Below are positions 1 to 7,172 of a stretch of 64,000 nucleotides of DNA, in pieces. The notes beneath the pieces are model-generated. The model searched no databases. It saw only the letters and a program-made list of their open reading frames with translations, and was not told the DNA's origin. A program made the translations under genes and the position numbers. The first letter of the stretch is position 1. Each line of letters starts with the position of its first letter. The stretch is from CBDCXE01 sp965223725 [NCBI: Nitrospinota bacterium] (lineage in GTDB: Bacteria; Nitrospinota_A; UBA7883). The stretch is taken from the NCBI GenBank assembly GCA_965223725.1, contig CBDCXE010000005.1, forward strand, positions 682,001 to 746,000, in the 5' to 3' direction.

Positions 1-243
1 ATCTGGGATCGGGTATATCTGAACGGCAACCCGAAAAATGTGATCCATGGAATGGCCACTTATAACGTCGCCGTGTCGGAAGCTGTGAGTGTCGATATTG
101 TCTCGCCCACAGGCAGGACAACGGCCAACGCCATCGTCGATCACGCCATGGGCGCCGCGCTGCGAGGGGCGATCACCGTTCTGATCAACAGCGATGACGC
201 AGATGACACGATGGGCAAGGGCGAAAATATCCTTCCACGTTAA
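1..243 (+). CDS. nirK: NirK-like copper nitrite reductase, C-terminal fragment
   Basis: The frame is open from base 1 and ends at a TAA at 241-243, so the start lies outside the window. The visible 80 residues resemble the last cupredoxin strands of copper nitrite reductases. An IWDRVYLNG segment matches the F-D-K-V-Y-x-x-G segment of AniA-type enzymes, and NAIVDHAMGAALRGAITVL matches the VDH-x(n)-KGA-x-G-x-L-x-V end, whose His is a type-2 copper ligand in the family. These enzymes reduce nitrite to NO in the periplasm. Two dihaem cytochromes c follow in the same direction and could donate electrons. The assignment rests on a short fragment recognised by eye; another multicopper protein with a cupredoxin end is possible. 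Confidence 0.6.
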   Translation: MWDRVYLNGNPKNVIHGMATYNVAVSEAVSVDIVSPTGRTTANAIVDHAMGAALRGAITVLINSDDADDTMGKGENILPR

Positions 244-316
244 ACGTAACTCTTGCGGCAGAGAGTGTGTGATTAACATCCTCTCTGCCGGTTGTTTTAA
301 AGGAAGCGTTATTACA

Positions 317-1006
317 ATGAAGATATCTTGCGCCTTCAAACGGCGAATGTTTTACATATCATTTCTGCTGATCCTGATTTTGGCTTCACCTGCGTTTTCG
401 ATGGATGGCAAAGCGTTGGTGGAAAAACATAAGTGCGGATCGTGCCACCTTATGGTCGGGCCGTCGGGCCAATCCATCGATGAAGCGTTGGCCAGAAAAG
501 CGCCTGACCTGTTTTATGCAGGCCGCAAATTCAACAGGCCCTGGTTGCTGGAGTTTATCCAGCGCCCAACAAATATCCGGCCGGCTGGTGTGGTATACGC
601 AAATGATGTGAGGACAGTTGACGGGCAGGATGTTGTCGAAAATGCGCCTGTGTGTAAATCGAAACTGAGCCTTGACGAAGCGAATATGGTCGTCGATTAT
701 TTGATGACCCTTCAAGATGCTGATGTGAAGGAGGGCATATATCAGAAAACCGGATATACGAAATTCATGCTCGATATAGCCATTAACAAGCAGCTCGCTT
801 GCAACGCTTGCCACAGGTTCCCGGGAGGGAAGGGTGGTGTCTCCGGCCCGACATTTGAGGGAATCGGGCAACGGCTGAATCCAGACTGGATGGTAAGTTT
901 CATAAAAAATCCGCAGGCACACGATCCTTGGGTATGGATGCCGAAATATCAGATTAACGATCAGCTGCTCCAGCAGATTGTCAGCTATCTGAACACGATG
1001 GAATGA
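317..1006 (+). CDS. Dihaem c-type cytochrome, periplasmic
   Basis: A 229-residue protein. The frame extends upstream to 194, but the ATG at 317 is chosen because it places a proper signal peptide (KRR, then a hydrophobic stretch ending near SPAFS) at the N-terminus. There are two CxxCH haem-attachment motifs, C40-H44 (CGSCH) and C162-H166 (CNACH), each followed by a cytochrome c-like fold with a late Met (VVYANDV region and WMPKYQ). The role is inferred to be periplasmic electron transfer. Position just downstream of the NirK-like gene and 4-bp-coupled to another dihaem cytochrome suggests an electron donor for nitrite reduction. No specific named family is claimed. Confidence 0.8.
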   Translation: MKISCAFKRRMFYISFLLILILASPAFSMDGKALVEKHKCGSCHLMVGPSGQSIDEALARKAPDLFYAGRKFNRPWLLEFIQRPTNIRPAGVVYANDVRTVDGQDVVENAPVCKSKLSLDEANMVVDYLMTLQDADVKEGIYQKTGYTKFMLDIAINKQLACNACHRFPGGKGGVSGPTFEGIGQRLNPDWMVSFIKNPQAHDPWVWMPKYQINDQLLQQIVSYLNTME

Positions 1007-1014
1007 AGGGTGAA

Positions 1015-1908
1015 ATGGGTATGCGAAAACTAATGAACAGCTTTTCATCCATTATTATTGCTTCGGTGGTGGCGTTGTCGCTCATTGCTCCTATGTCGAT
1101 TCTGGCTGATGATGGCGACCAGGTTTCAAATAATACAAACCTCCTTCCGCTGGAAGGTAACGCCGGGAATGGGAAAAAACTTTTCTGGGACAAGCAGGGT
1201 AAATTCGCCTGTGCCAAGTGCCATACGGTGGATGGCGCCGGTGGTGAAATCGGCCCGGAGTTGACGTCAGTGGCCGCGACTCGGCCTATTGGCTATATAG
1301 CGGAATCGGTATTGCAGCCATCAGCAGTGATCGTGAAGGGCTATGAACCGCTGTTGATCCAGTTGAAGTCTGGCGAAAGGATATCTGGTGTACTGAGAAA
1401 GGAGACTTCTGACAGCCTCACTATCGGAATGACAGATGGGACAATAAAGGAGTTTGCCCGCTCCGATATCGGCCGCTCAAAAGTGCTGAAAAAATCGATC
1501 ATGCCAGAGAATTTCGCCGAGCTGCTCTCCGTCAAGGAGTTTGCCGACCTGCTGGCCTATGTCCAGACGTTAAAAGGGGCAGCCCAAACCGGTGGAACAG
1601 CAACAAAAGAGAGAACCGAAGAGCAACAGGCGCACAGCGAAAAAGTTTATAAGTTGTTCTGTACACAGTGCCATGGCGTGACGGCCAACGGCAAGGGTAT
1701 TAATGCGCCGCACCTCACAATCCAGCCGAAAAACCACTCCAACTCGAAGGAGATGGGCTCTTTAACCGACGACGGAATCTTTCTGGCGATCAGGAATGGA
1801 GGCGCCGCGGTGGGCAGATCGCCCGAAATGCCGCCGTTCGGTGGAGCCTTGTCCGACGATGACATAACCGGTCTAGTCCGGCATCTGCGGAAATTATGTG
1901 ATTGTTAA
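1015..1908 (+). CDS. Dihaem cytochrome with planctomycete-type haem-binding domain
   Basis: About 297 residues with a signal peptide. Possible starts are ATG 1003 (overlapping the previous stop as ATGA), 1015 and 1021. GAAGGG at 1005-1010 best serves 1015 or 1021. The first CxxCH (C66-H70, CAKCH) opens a segment with GAGGEIGPELT, SVLQPSAVIVKGYEP and SGERISGVL, the pattern of the Pirellula/Verrucomicrobium-type haem-binding domain. The second (C216-H220, CTQCH) lies in an ordinary cytochrome c domain ending in an MPPFGG methionine-ligand motif. The likely role is periplasmic electron transfer with the upstream cytochrome and NirK-like protein. The two halves look like a fusion of different cytochrome families. 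Confidence 0.8.
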   Translation: MGMRKLMNSFSSIIIASVVALSLIAPMSILADDGDQVSNNTNLLPLEGNAGNGKKLFWDKQGKFACAKCHTVDGAGGEIGPELTSVAATRPIGYIAESVLQPSAVIVKGYEPLLIQLKSGERISGVLRKETSDSLTIGMTDGTIKEFARSDIGRSKVLKKSIMPENFAELLSVKEFADLLAYVQTLKGAAQTGGTATKERTEEQQAHSEKVYKLFCTQCHGVTANGKGINAPHLTIQPKNHSNSKEMGSLTDDGIFLAIRNGGAAVGRSPEMPPFGGALSDDDITGLVRHLRKLCDC

Positions 1909-2068
1909 GAATTTGGTTGCGGGTGTTACATGATTGGCAGACGACTTTGCACAATAGTGCTTTTCAAATTGCAGCAGACATTCTTCTGAATTAATGATTT
2001 TAAAGGCCTGCGCGTTATGCCGCCAGATTTTGCTATAATTAAACAATAAATATAGTATATATATTTTG

Positions 2069-2107
2069 TAAGTAGGATTACTTATATAAATTAAGTAGGT
2101 CTACTTA
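2069..2107 (+). promoter_or_regulatory. Twin operator-like dyads upstream of the secreted repeat protein
   Basis: Two perfect inverted repeats of the same form, TAAGTA-N4-TACTTA, lie at 2069-2084 (spacer GGAT) and 2092-2107 (spacer GGTC), centre to centre 23 bp. The second abuts the -35 box at 2108. Such spacing fits a dimeric activator bound upstream of RNA polymerase. The half-site TACTTAT fits the NarL-type heptamer TACYYMT, but the halves point outward, unlike the classical 7-2-7 NarL site. Who binds is unknown. Confidence 0.65.
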
Positions 2108-2136
2108 TTGACTTGGTTGCTCAAGTAAAATATCAT
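2108..2136 (+). promoter_or_regulatory. Sigma-70 type promoter
   Basis: TTGACT (2108-2113), a 17-bp spacer and TATCAT (2131-2136): five of six matches in each box. Transcription would start near 2143 and read into the secreted repeat protein with a leader of about 70 nt to its ribosome-binding site (GGAGGA, 2202-2207). The 327-bp gap before it (1909-2235) is AT-rich and holds no gene I can support. Confidence 0.65.
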
Positions 2137-2235
2137 AGATAACAGGAAGAAGATAAACTCAAATTCTTACTAAAATTTGGCTGGGTATCAAGCTCAAATC
2201 TGGAGGAAGTACCGTGACAAGCAGAATTTAATACC

Positions 2236-4497
2236 TTGGTTGCGTTTTCATTATTTGTAATTGTGATATTTTCTTACGCTGGCTTATCATCTGCTCAGAC
2301 ACCCGGAACTCCAGTGTTAAATTCACCCAAGGGTAATGTCACTGGATCAGATATCACTTTTTCATGGTGGAGAACGCCTAATTCCACCAGCTATCAGCTT
2401 GTCATACACCGGCAAAGCGATAGCGCTTTGATAGCCACAAGAAACCTTAGCGAAGCGCAAGCGCAGTGCCTGCCAAGCAAGCTTTGCAGGGCAACGGTAA
2501 GACTTAACAATATTGCATATTTCTGGTATGTGCGGGGCTATAACAGTAATGGCCCGATCGTCGGCCCGCGGAGCGTTACCTGGCAAATCCGTGTCGCCGC
2601 TCCTTCCGGCGTTCCCAGCTATCCCTGGCAAATCCAGCCCAGAGGGCGGATTGGCTCGAATGTACATACGTTATTTCAATGGTTCAAGTCGGCCAATTCG
2701 ACCCATCATCAGCTGTTAGTTGTTGATGTTCAGGCTAATAGAAATGTCCACTTGAGTAACTTATCGAACACAACACTAAATTGTTCGACGCGTAATATAT
2801 GCAATCGTTGGCTTAACCTTCCAAAGGACAGGGCTTATAAGTGGCACGTCAGGGCTTACAACAACGTTACAAAAAAGTGGAGTGGATGGAGCGCTGGCTG
2901 GTTTTTCACAATAGGACGGCTCCCCACTGGCATGGTCGATCTTATTGCGCCGTTTGGGAACATATATGGCCGGACCCAGGTATTTAAATGGTATGCCTAC
3001 CCAGGCGCTGTTTGGTACCGGCTTTATATAAAAAAGATATCTGATAACAGCAAAGTATTCGACAGGAGCTTTTCACCAGCGCAACTTGCCTGCTCCACCG
3101 GCATCTGTCAGCGCTCTGTATATCTGCCACCCGGCCAGCTGATATGGAAAGTCTGGCAGGTCCGGAGCAATAGTACGCTTAGCTGGAGTGTTCCCTGGAG
3201 GATCAATGTCAACCCACCGAAGGGAACTCCTGTATCGCCAACCTTAATAGCGCCGGTCGATGTTATTACATCCAGTAATAAACCAACTTTTTACTGGCAT
3301 AAATCCCCAGGTGTTACCAATTATCGATTCCAACTCGACAGGATACTTGCGCCACAGGTATTTTTCCCTGTCTATAATTTATGGCTTTCCCCGGCGACCG
3401 CTCAGTGTGCAACCGCCCCAACTTGCAGGAAAGAGTTACCGCTGTTTAATGGAAAATACAGATGGAGGTTGGTCAGCTATAATGGCTTCGCCAGGCTGTA
3501 TGGATCATGGAGTAACTATGCTAATTTCGAAGTGAAAGGCAGGTTTGGTTTTCCATGGAATCCATTTAGAGGCATATATGCAAATATTCCTGCTGGTTTA
3601 TATTGGGTCGAGCGCAGCGATAAATCTACAACTGCTGTGCCTGTATTGTTTGGGTGGACCCGCAATATATGGTCGAACTTCTATTTTGTCAGTGTAACAA
3701 ATCTTGATACCGGCAAGGTGGTGTTAAATAAATATTTAAGCTCCAAAAGCGCTGGTTGCGCATCCGGCCCGCCTTGCACAACAACGGCCGGCTTACCCGT
3801 GGGCAGATACTCGTGGAAAGTAAGAGGGTGGCACAGTATATCCGGGCTCCCGTTTGGGCCATGGTCCAATACCCGTTATTTTGAATTGAGGGCTGGTATT
3901 CCGGGCAGGGTGACACTAATCTCCCCATCCGGTGTTATAGACTCTACTGGCACTTTCACGGGAGTAACATTGAGATGGAACCGGGATAATGCGTCAACCC
4001 ATTATCAGGTATATTTGGTGAACACCACCACCGGGCAGGTAATTCGTAACTTCTATACCACTGGGCGCTCGACCAGCGTTTCTTTACGAGTTGGCACATA
4101 TCGCTGGGTGGTGAGAGGGTACAATGCATTTACCAAGCGATATGGCTGGTGGAGTATTCCGAAGGTTTTTGAAGTCAAAGATACTAGAACTGTGCCTTGC
4201 AGCACCACAGCGCATGCTGGTGGTGACACACCGGAAACTGTGACTGTGACTCTCGGCTCCGGCTCCGGCACATCTAATTTTAGATATGAAACGTATACCA
4301 AAAAAGACAGGATGATTGTGCGTTATGGTGGCGTGCAGTTGTTAGACACTAAGTGTGTTGGAACTAATGGTAACGTGAATAGGTCACTTCCTGTTAATGG
4401 TTCAAGTACTACAGCAACGGTTCAAGTGATCCCGAACTGCGATAAACCAGGACAAACTGGTACCTCGTGGAACTTCACCATGGGTTGCCCGCAATAG
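2236..4497 (+). CDS. Large secreted protein of tandem Fn3-like modules
   Basis: A 753-residue open frame from TTG 2236. The best ribosome-binding site (GGAGGA, 2202-2207) serves GTG 2214, whose frame stops after five codons. Dropping one T from ATTTAAT (2226-2232) joins it to this frame and restores a textbook signal peptide, MTSRINTLVAFSLFVIVIF, so the true start is probably 2214. After the signal come six modules of roughly 100 residues with Fn3-like ends (W-x-VR-x-YN, SxPW/SGWS). The first five each carry a close Cys pair (for example LPSKLC, STRNIC, STGIC). A distinct C-terminal domain of about 100 residues has four Cys and the motif DRMIVRYGGVQLLDT. It is an extracellular, disulfide-bonded, probably adhesive protein; the ligand is unknown. 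Confidence 0.8.
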   Translation: MVAFSLFVIVIFSYAGLSSAQTPGTPVLNSPKGNVTGSDITFSWWRTPNSTSYQLVIHRQSDSALIATRNLSEAQAQCLPSKLCRATVRLNNIAYFWYVRGYNSNGPIVGPRSVTWQIRVAAPSGVPSYPWQIQPRGRIGSNVHTLFQWFKSANSTHHQLLVVDVQANRNVHLSNLSNTTLNCSTRNICNRWLNLPKDRAYKWHVRAYNNVTKKWSGWSAGWFFTIGRLPTGMVDLIAPFGNIYGRTQVFKWYAYPGAVWYRLYIKKISDNSKVFDRSFSPAQLACSTGICQRSVYLPPGQLIWKVWQVRSNSTLSWSVPWRINVNPPKGTPVSPTLIAPVDVITSSNKPTFYWHKSPGVTNYRFQLDRILAPQVFFPVYNLWLSPATAQCATAPTCRKELPLFNGKYRWRLVSYNGFARLYGSWSNYANFEVKGRFGFPWNPFRGIYANIPAGLYWVERSDKSTTAVPVLFGWTRNIWSNFYFVSVTNLDTGKVVLNKYLSSKSAGCASGPPCTTTAGLPVGRYSWKVRGWHSISGLPFGPWSNTRYFELRAGIPGRVTLISPSGVIDSTGTFTGVTLRWNRDNASTHYQVYLVNTTTGQVIRNFYTTGRSTSVSLRVGTYRWVVRGYNAFTKRYGWWSIPKVFEVKDTRTVPCSTTAHAGGDTPETVTVTLGSGSGTSNFRYETYTKKDRMIVRYGGVQLLDTKCVGTNGNVNRSLPVNGSSTTATVQVIPNCDKPGQTGTSWNFTMGCPQ

Positions 4498-4504
4498 AAT
4501 AATC

Positions 4505-4540
4505 GGCCCGGCTTTGATCAATTTCATGGCCGGGTTATTT
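4505..4540. terminator. Hairpin between convergent genes
   Basis: CCCGGC (4507-4512) pairs with GCCGGG (4529-4534) across a 16-nt loop and is followed by TTATTT on the plus strand, with an A/T-rich flank on the other side. It lies between the ends of the convergent secreted-protein gene and napF, so it could stop both. The U tract is weak. Confidence 0.45.
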
Positions 4541-4551
4541 AAAATTGGGAA

Positions 4552-5109
4552 TTAGAGCGGGTGGACCTTCAGCGCCCTGGGGTTGGAGACACAATAATAC
4601 TCGCACAGTCCGCAACCTGTGCAAGCCTCGTTGTTTATCACTGGTCCATTATGGTAAGTTATGGCCTCGCCTTTTAGCGGGCACCGGTCATAGCAATAAT
4701 CACAAGTCGGGACGGAGCCGTTATACGCCAAACAAGTAGATTTGTTCACAACCGCCAGCCCGATCTTTATCCGCTCATATCCGATATGCTCCAGCGCTCC
4801 CTCATCACACACCTTCGCGCAAACTACCGGGTCGCACAAATAGCAGGGTGAGCTGGCCATACTTATGATAGGGTATCCTTGGTCAGCATAATCTTCGCCT
4901 GCCTGTTTGATAGCGTCATGAGGGCAGACCTCCCAGCATCTGGCGCACAGGTTGCATAGCTCCAGAAAATCTGGCTCAGCCACAGCGCCTGGTGGTCGCA
5001 GGGGTGGTCTCTTCGGAGCCGCCATCTGAACGCCTGCGGAAAGGTTGCGCAGAATCTGGAGGTAACCCTCTTTTAAGAATCGTTTCCGGCTATAGCTTTT
5101 TTCGACCAT
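4552..5109 (-). CDS. napF: NapF/NapG-like polyferredoxin
   Basis: A 185-residue iron-sulfur protein with four 4Fe-4S motifs: CNLCARCWEVCP, CYLCDPVVCAKVC, CDYCYDRCP and CTGCGLCEYYC. The ATG at 5109 is preferred over 5154 because the longer start lies inside the upstream terminator stem. The N-terminus (SRKRFLKEG) resembles a degraded twin-arginine region without a clear hydrophobic stretch, so it may act in the cytoplasm as NapF does in NapA maturation, or be a second NapG-type electron carrier. It ends the nap gene series but is separated from napB by a strong terminator, and a TATAAT lies 6 nt before its ATG. Confidence 0.75.
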   Translation of the reverse strand: MVEKSYSRKRFLKEGYLQILRNLSAGVQMAAPKRPPLRPPGAVAEPDFLELCNLCARCWEVCPHDAIKQAGEDYADQGYPIISMASSPCYLCDPVVCAKVCDEGALEHIGYERIKIGLAVVNKSTCLAYNGSVPTCDYCYDRCPLKGEAITYHNGPVINNEACTGCGLCEYYCVSNPRALKVHPL

Positions 5110-5122
5110 GCCAATATTATAC

Positions 5123-5162
5123 AAAAAAAGGTTCCCGCCTGCCCAAAGGGCCAACGGGAACC
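5123..5162 (-). terminator. Rho-independent terminator after napB
   Basis: On the minus strand GGTTCCCG (5162-5155) pairs with CGGGAACC (5137-5130), with an inner GCCC/GGGC stem, followed by seven T (5129-5123). It is the strongest terminator in the nap region and sits 7 nt beyond the napB stop, so napF must be expressed by read-through or from its own promoter. Confidence 0.85.
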
Positions 5163-5169
5163 TGCATCA

Positions 5170-5604
5170 CTATTTGTTCGCTTTATAGTAGTTGAACTGG
5201 TCATTTTCATTTTGGACCAGTGGCTCTACATTGGCTTGTGGCACATGACAAGTATCGCACTGATAACGCGCGTTTGACAGCTTGGCGCCATCCAGATGTT
5301 CCTTCGAAACAAACACCATATTGTCCATCCCGCTGGCCGGGTCGTGGCAATCGAGACATTCGTTCTGTTCACGGGTGATCAACAACCCTCCTACGGCATG
5401 TGGAACCTGTGGTGGGGCAGTTATGGAGCCGCGCATAAGCAGCTTGTTCTCACCCGGCTCGACGCCGTTATAAACCAACTCGCCAGGGAGGATGTTTGGT
5501 TTGAACATGCTGTTCTTACGTAAAGTGTCCCCATCATCCACGGCGACCGCCACCCCAGTAAATGCGATTGCTGCCACAGCAATTATTAAAGCAATATGCT
5601 TCAT
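5170..5604 (-). CDS. napB: NapB, dihaem electron-transfer subunit of periplasmic nitrate reductase
   Basis: A 144-residue small subunit that passes electrons to NapA. The ATG at 5604 is chosen because AGGAGG sits 9-10 nt upstream and it gives a clean signal peptide (MKHIALIIAVAAIAF). An upstream ATG at 5631 overlaps the napH stop. Two CxxCH motifs are present, C83-H87 (CLDCH) and C116-H120 (CDTCH), with the conserved VPHAVGGLLITREQNECLDC-type context of NapB (His ligand before the first motif, ITREQNECLDCH region). It lies in the napLDAGHB order, and transcription ends just downstream. Confidence 0.93.
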   Translation of the reverse strand: MKHIALIIAVAAIAFTGVAVAVDDGDTLRKNSMFKPNILPGELVYNGVEPGENKLLMRGSITAPPQVPHAVGGLLITREQNECLDCHDPASGMDNMVFVSKEHLDGAKLSNARYQCDTCHVPQANVEPLVQNENDQFNYYKANK

Positions 5605-5627
5605 TTTTTCTAGCCTCCTGTTAATTT

Positions 5628-6416
5628 TCATTTTCGTAATCCAAAAGATATTGATTTACCCCCTGTGCTATCTATGCATGCTCCGCACATGGTGCATTCG
5701 CCGCTGGTAGCAAGGTTGTTAATTACATTTGTGATTGCGTTTGGCTCAGGGCATACCATCGCAATATTTTTTGGGATCATTTCGCCCGTCGTATTGACTT
5801 TAACCTTGATAAGCGACACTCTGCCCAGAATAGACAGCAATGCGCCCAACGGACATAGCCCACGACAAAAACTGATTCTTGCGATGGCAAGCTCGTATAA
5901 AAACAGTGTGCCGATAATCAGCCAGCTGATGATACCAATACCGATACCACCAAAAATGATGGCCCTGTGTAAAATCGATATCGGGTTGTAAAATTCATAA
6001 ATCGCGACCCCGGTAATCAGTGGAACAATCAGAACAATAGCCAGAATATAAAACCTGGTCTCTGGTAAAAACCCCTGAAACGGCTTCTTGATATGAATCT
6101 TTTTGGACAGCCAGTTCGCAAAATCGATAATCAATCCCAGCGGGCAGACCCATCCGCAAAACGCGCGGCCACCCACAATCAGATAAAACCCGGTTATCAA
6201 AACAGCCCCTATGACCGCCGTTTTATACAGCCCGCCAGTCGCAAAAAATGATTGAAGCGCCATCAACGGATCTGTCAATGGTATAACGCCCAGAAAGAGC
6301 GAGCCGGAATAATTGCCAGTGAGGATATTTTGTTTGCCCCATGCAGAGATAACAAACAGCGCAAGGATGAGAAATGCGGCGCTCCTGCGAAGGAACCACC
6401 ATTTACCATATCTCAT
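5628..6416 (-). CDS. napH: NapH, membrane quinol-dehydrogenase ferredoxin
   Basis: 262 residues with several membrane segments (first near residues 10-24) and the two cytoplasm-facing CxxxCP motifs typical of NapH, CGWVCPLG and CRGLCPLG. The C-terminal half carries a CTMCGACIDS iron-sulfur motif. With NapG it forms the menaquinol-oxidising module that feeds NapB/NapA. Since no napC is present in the window, NapGH is likely the only quinol route here. It overlaps the napG stop by 4 bp (ATGA). Confidence 0.92.
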   Translation of the reverse strand: MRYGKWWFLRRSAAFLILALFVISAWGKQNILTGNYSGSLFLGVIPLTDPLMALQSFFATGGLYKTAVIGAVLITGFYLIVGGRAFCGWVCPLGLIIDFANWLSKKIHIKKPFQGFLPETRFYILAIVLIVPLITGVAIYEFYNPISILHRAIIFGGIGIGIISWLIIGTLFLYELAIARISFCRGLCPLGALLSILGRVSLIKVKVNTTGEMIPKNIAMVCPEPNAITNVINNLATSGECTMCGACIDSTGGKSISFGLRK

Positions 6417-7147
6417 AGCCGTTCTTCCTCCCAGCCTATGCGATAATGTTTACCCAGTTCACCCTTGACGGTCTCAAGGTCCAAGACCCTGATCGCCGGC
6501 TTGTCGAGAATGCAAGCGTGCTCGCATTTGCCGCAGCCGGTGCACGCGTCGGAGTGAACCACAGGCTCAAATATCGCATGTTTGCCGGTACGCTCGTTAA
6601 CCCAATATTCCAGGGTCAACGCCTTGCCCATAACAGGGCATACATTGAAACAAACCTCACATCGAAACCCTTGCAGGGCGATACAGTTTTCCCGGTCGGT
6701 AACAATGGCAAGCCCCATTCTGGACTCCGTAATATCAGTTAGCTTCTTATCCAGCGCTCCACTTGGACAAGCAGCCACACACGGAATATCCTGGCACATA
6801 TAGCAAGGAATCTTCCTGGAAATGATATACGGAGTACCAGGGGCCACGCCACTTCCCGGCTCGGCCATAATAATGGAATCGTATGGACAAGATTGTATGC
6901 ACTGTCCACACTTGATGCATCGGGAAATGAACTCATTCTCCTGTAAGGCGCCCGGGGGCCGTTGCGCATAGGCGCGCTTCGGCTCCCCCAGCGATACTAA
7001 ACTAACAGCCGCAACGCCAGTCATGGCGCCTAGAATGCGTCCTGCGGATAAAAAATCTCTCCTGTTAACGCTATCCGGCTGTCTGTGCGCTCCACCCTCG
7101 GAGTTCGAATCATGTTCGCTCACAATGTCGGTCACTGTCTCGGGCAT
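6413..7147 (-). CDS. napG: NapG, periplasmic polyferredoxin of the nitrate reductase
   Basis: 244 residues with a twin-arginine signal (NRRDFLSAGRILG) after an unusually long polar N-terminus of about 28 residues. Four 4Fe-4S clusters are predicted: CIKCGQCIQSCP, CYMCQDIPCVAACP, CEVCFNVCP and CTGCGKCEHAC. NapG passes electrons from NapH to NapB. Only 25 bp separates it from the napA stop and its stop overlaps the napH start. The ribosome-binding site is weak (GGAA), so translation may depend on coupling. Confidence 0.93.
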   Translation of the reverse strand: MPETVTDIVSEHDSNSEGGAHRQPDSVNRRDFLSAGRILGAMTGVAAVSLVSLGEPKRAYAQRPPGALQENEFISRCIKCGQCIQSCPYDSIIMAEPGSGVAPGTPYIISRKIPCYMCQDIPCVAACPSGALDKKLTDITESRMGLAIVTDRENCIALQGFRCEVCFNVCPVMGKALTLEYWVNERTGKHAIFEPVVHSDACTGCGKCEHACILDKPAIRVLDLETVKGELGKHYRIGWEEERL

Positions 7148-7172
7148 TAGATTTCCAGACTATTTAAATGGC

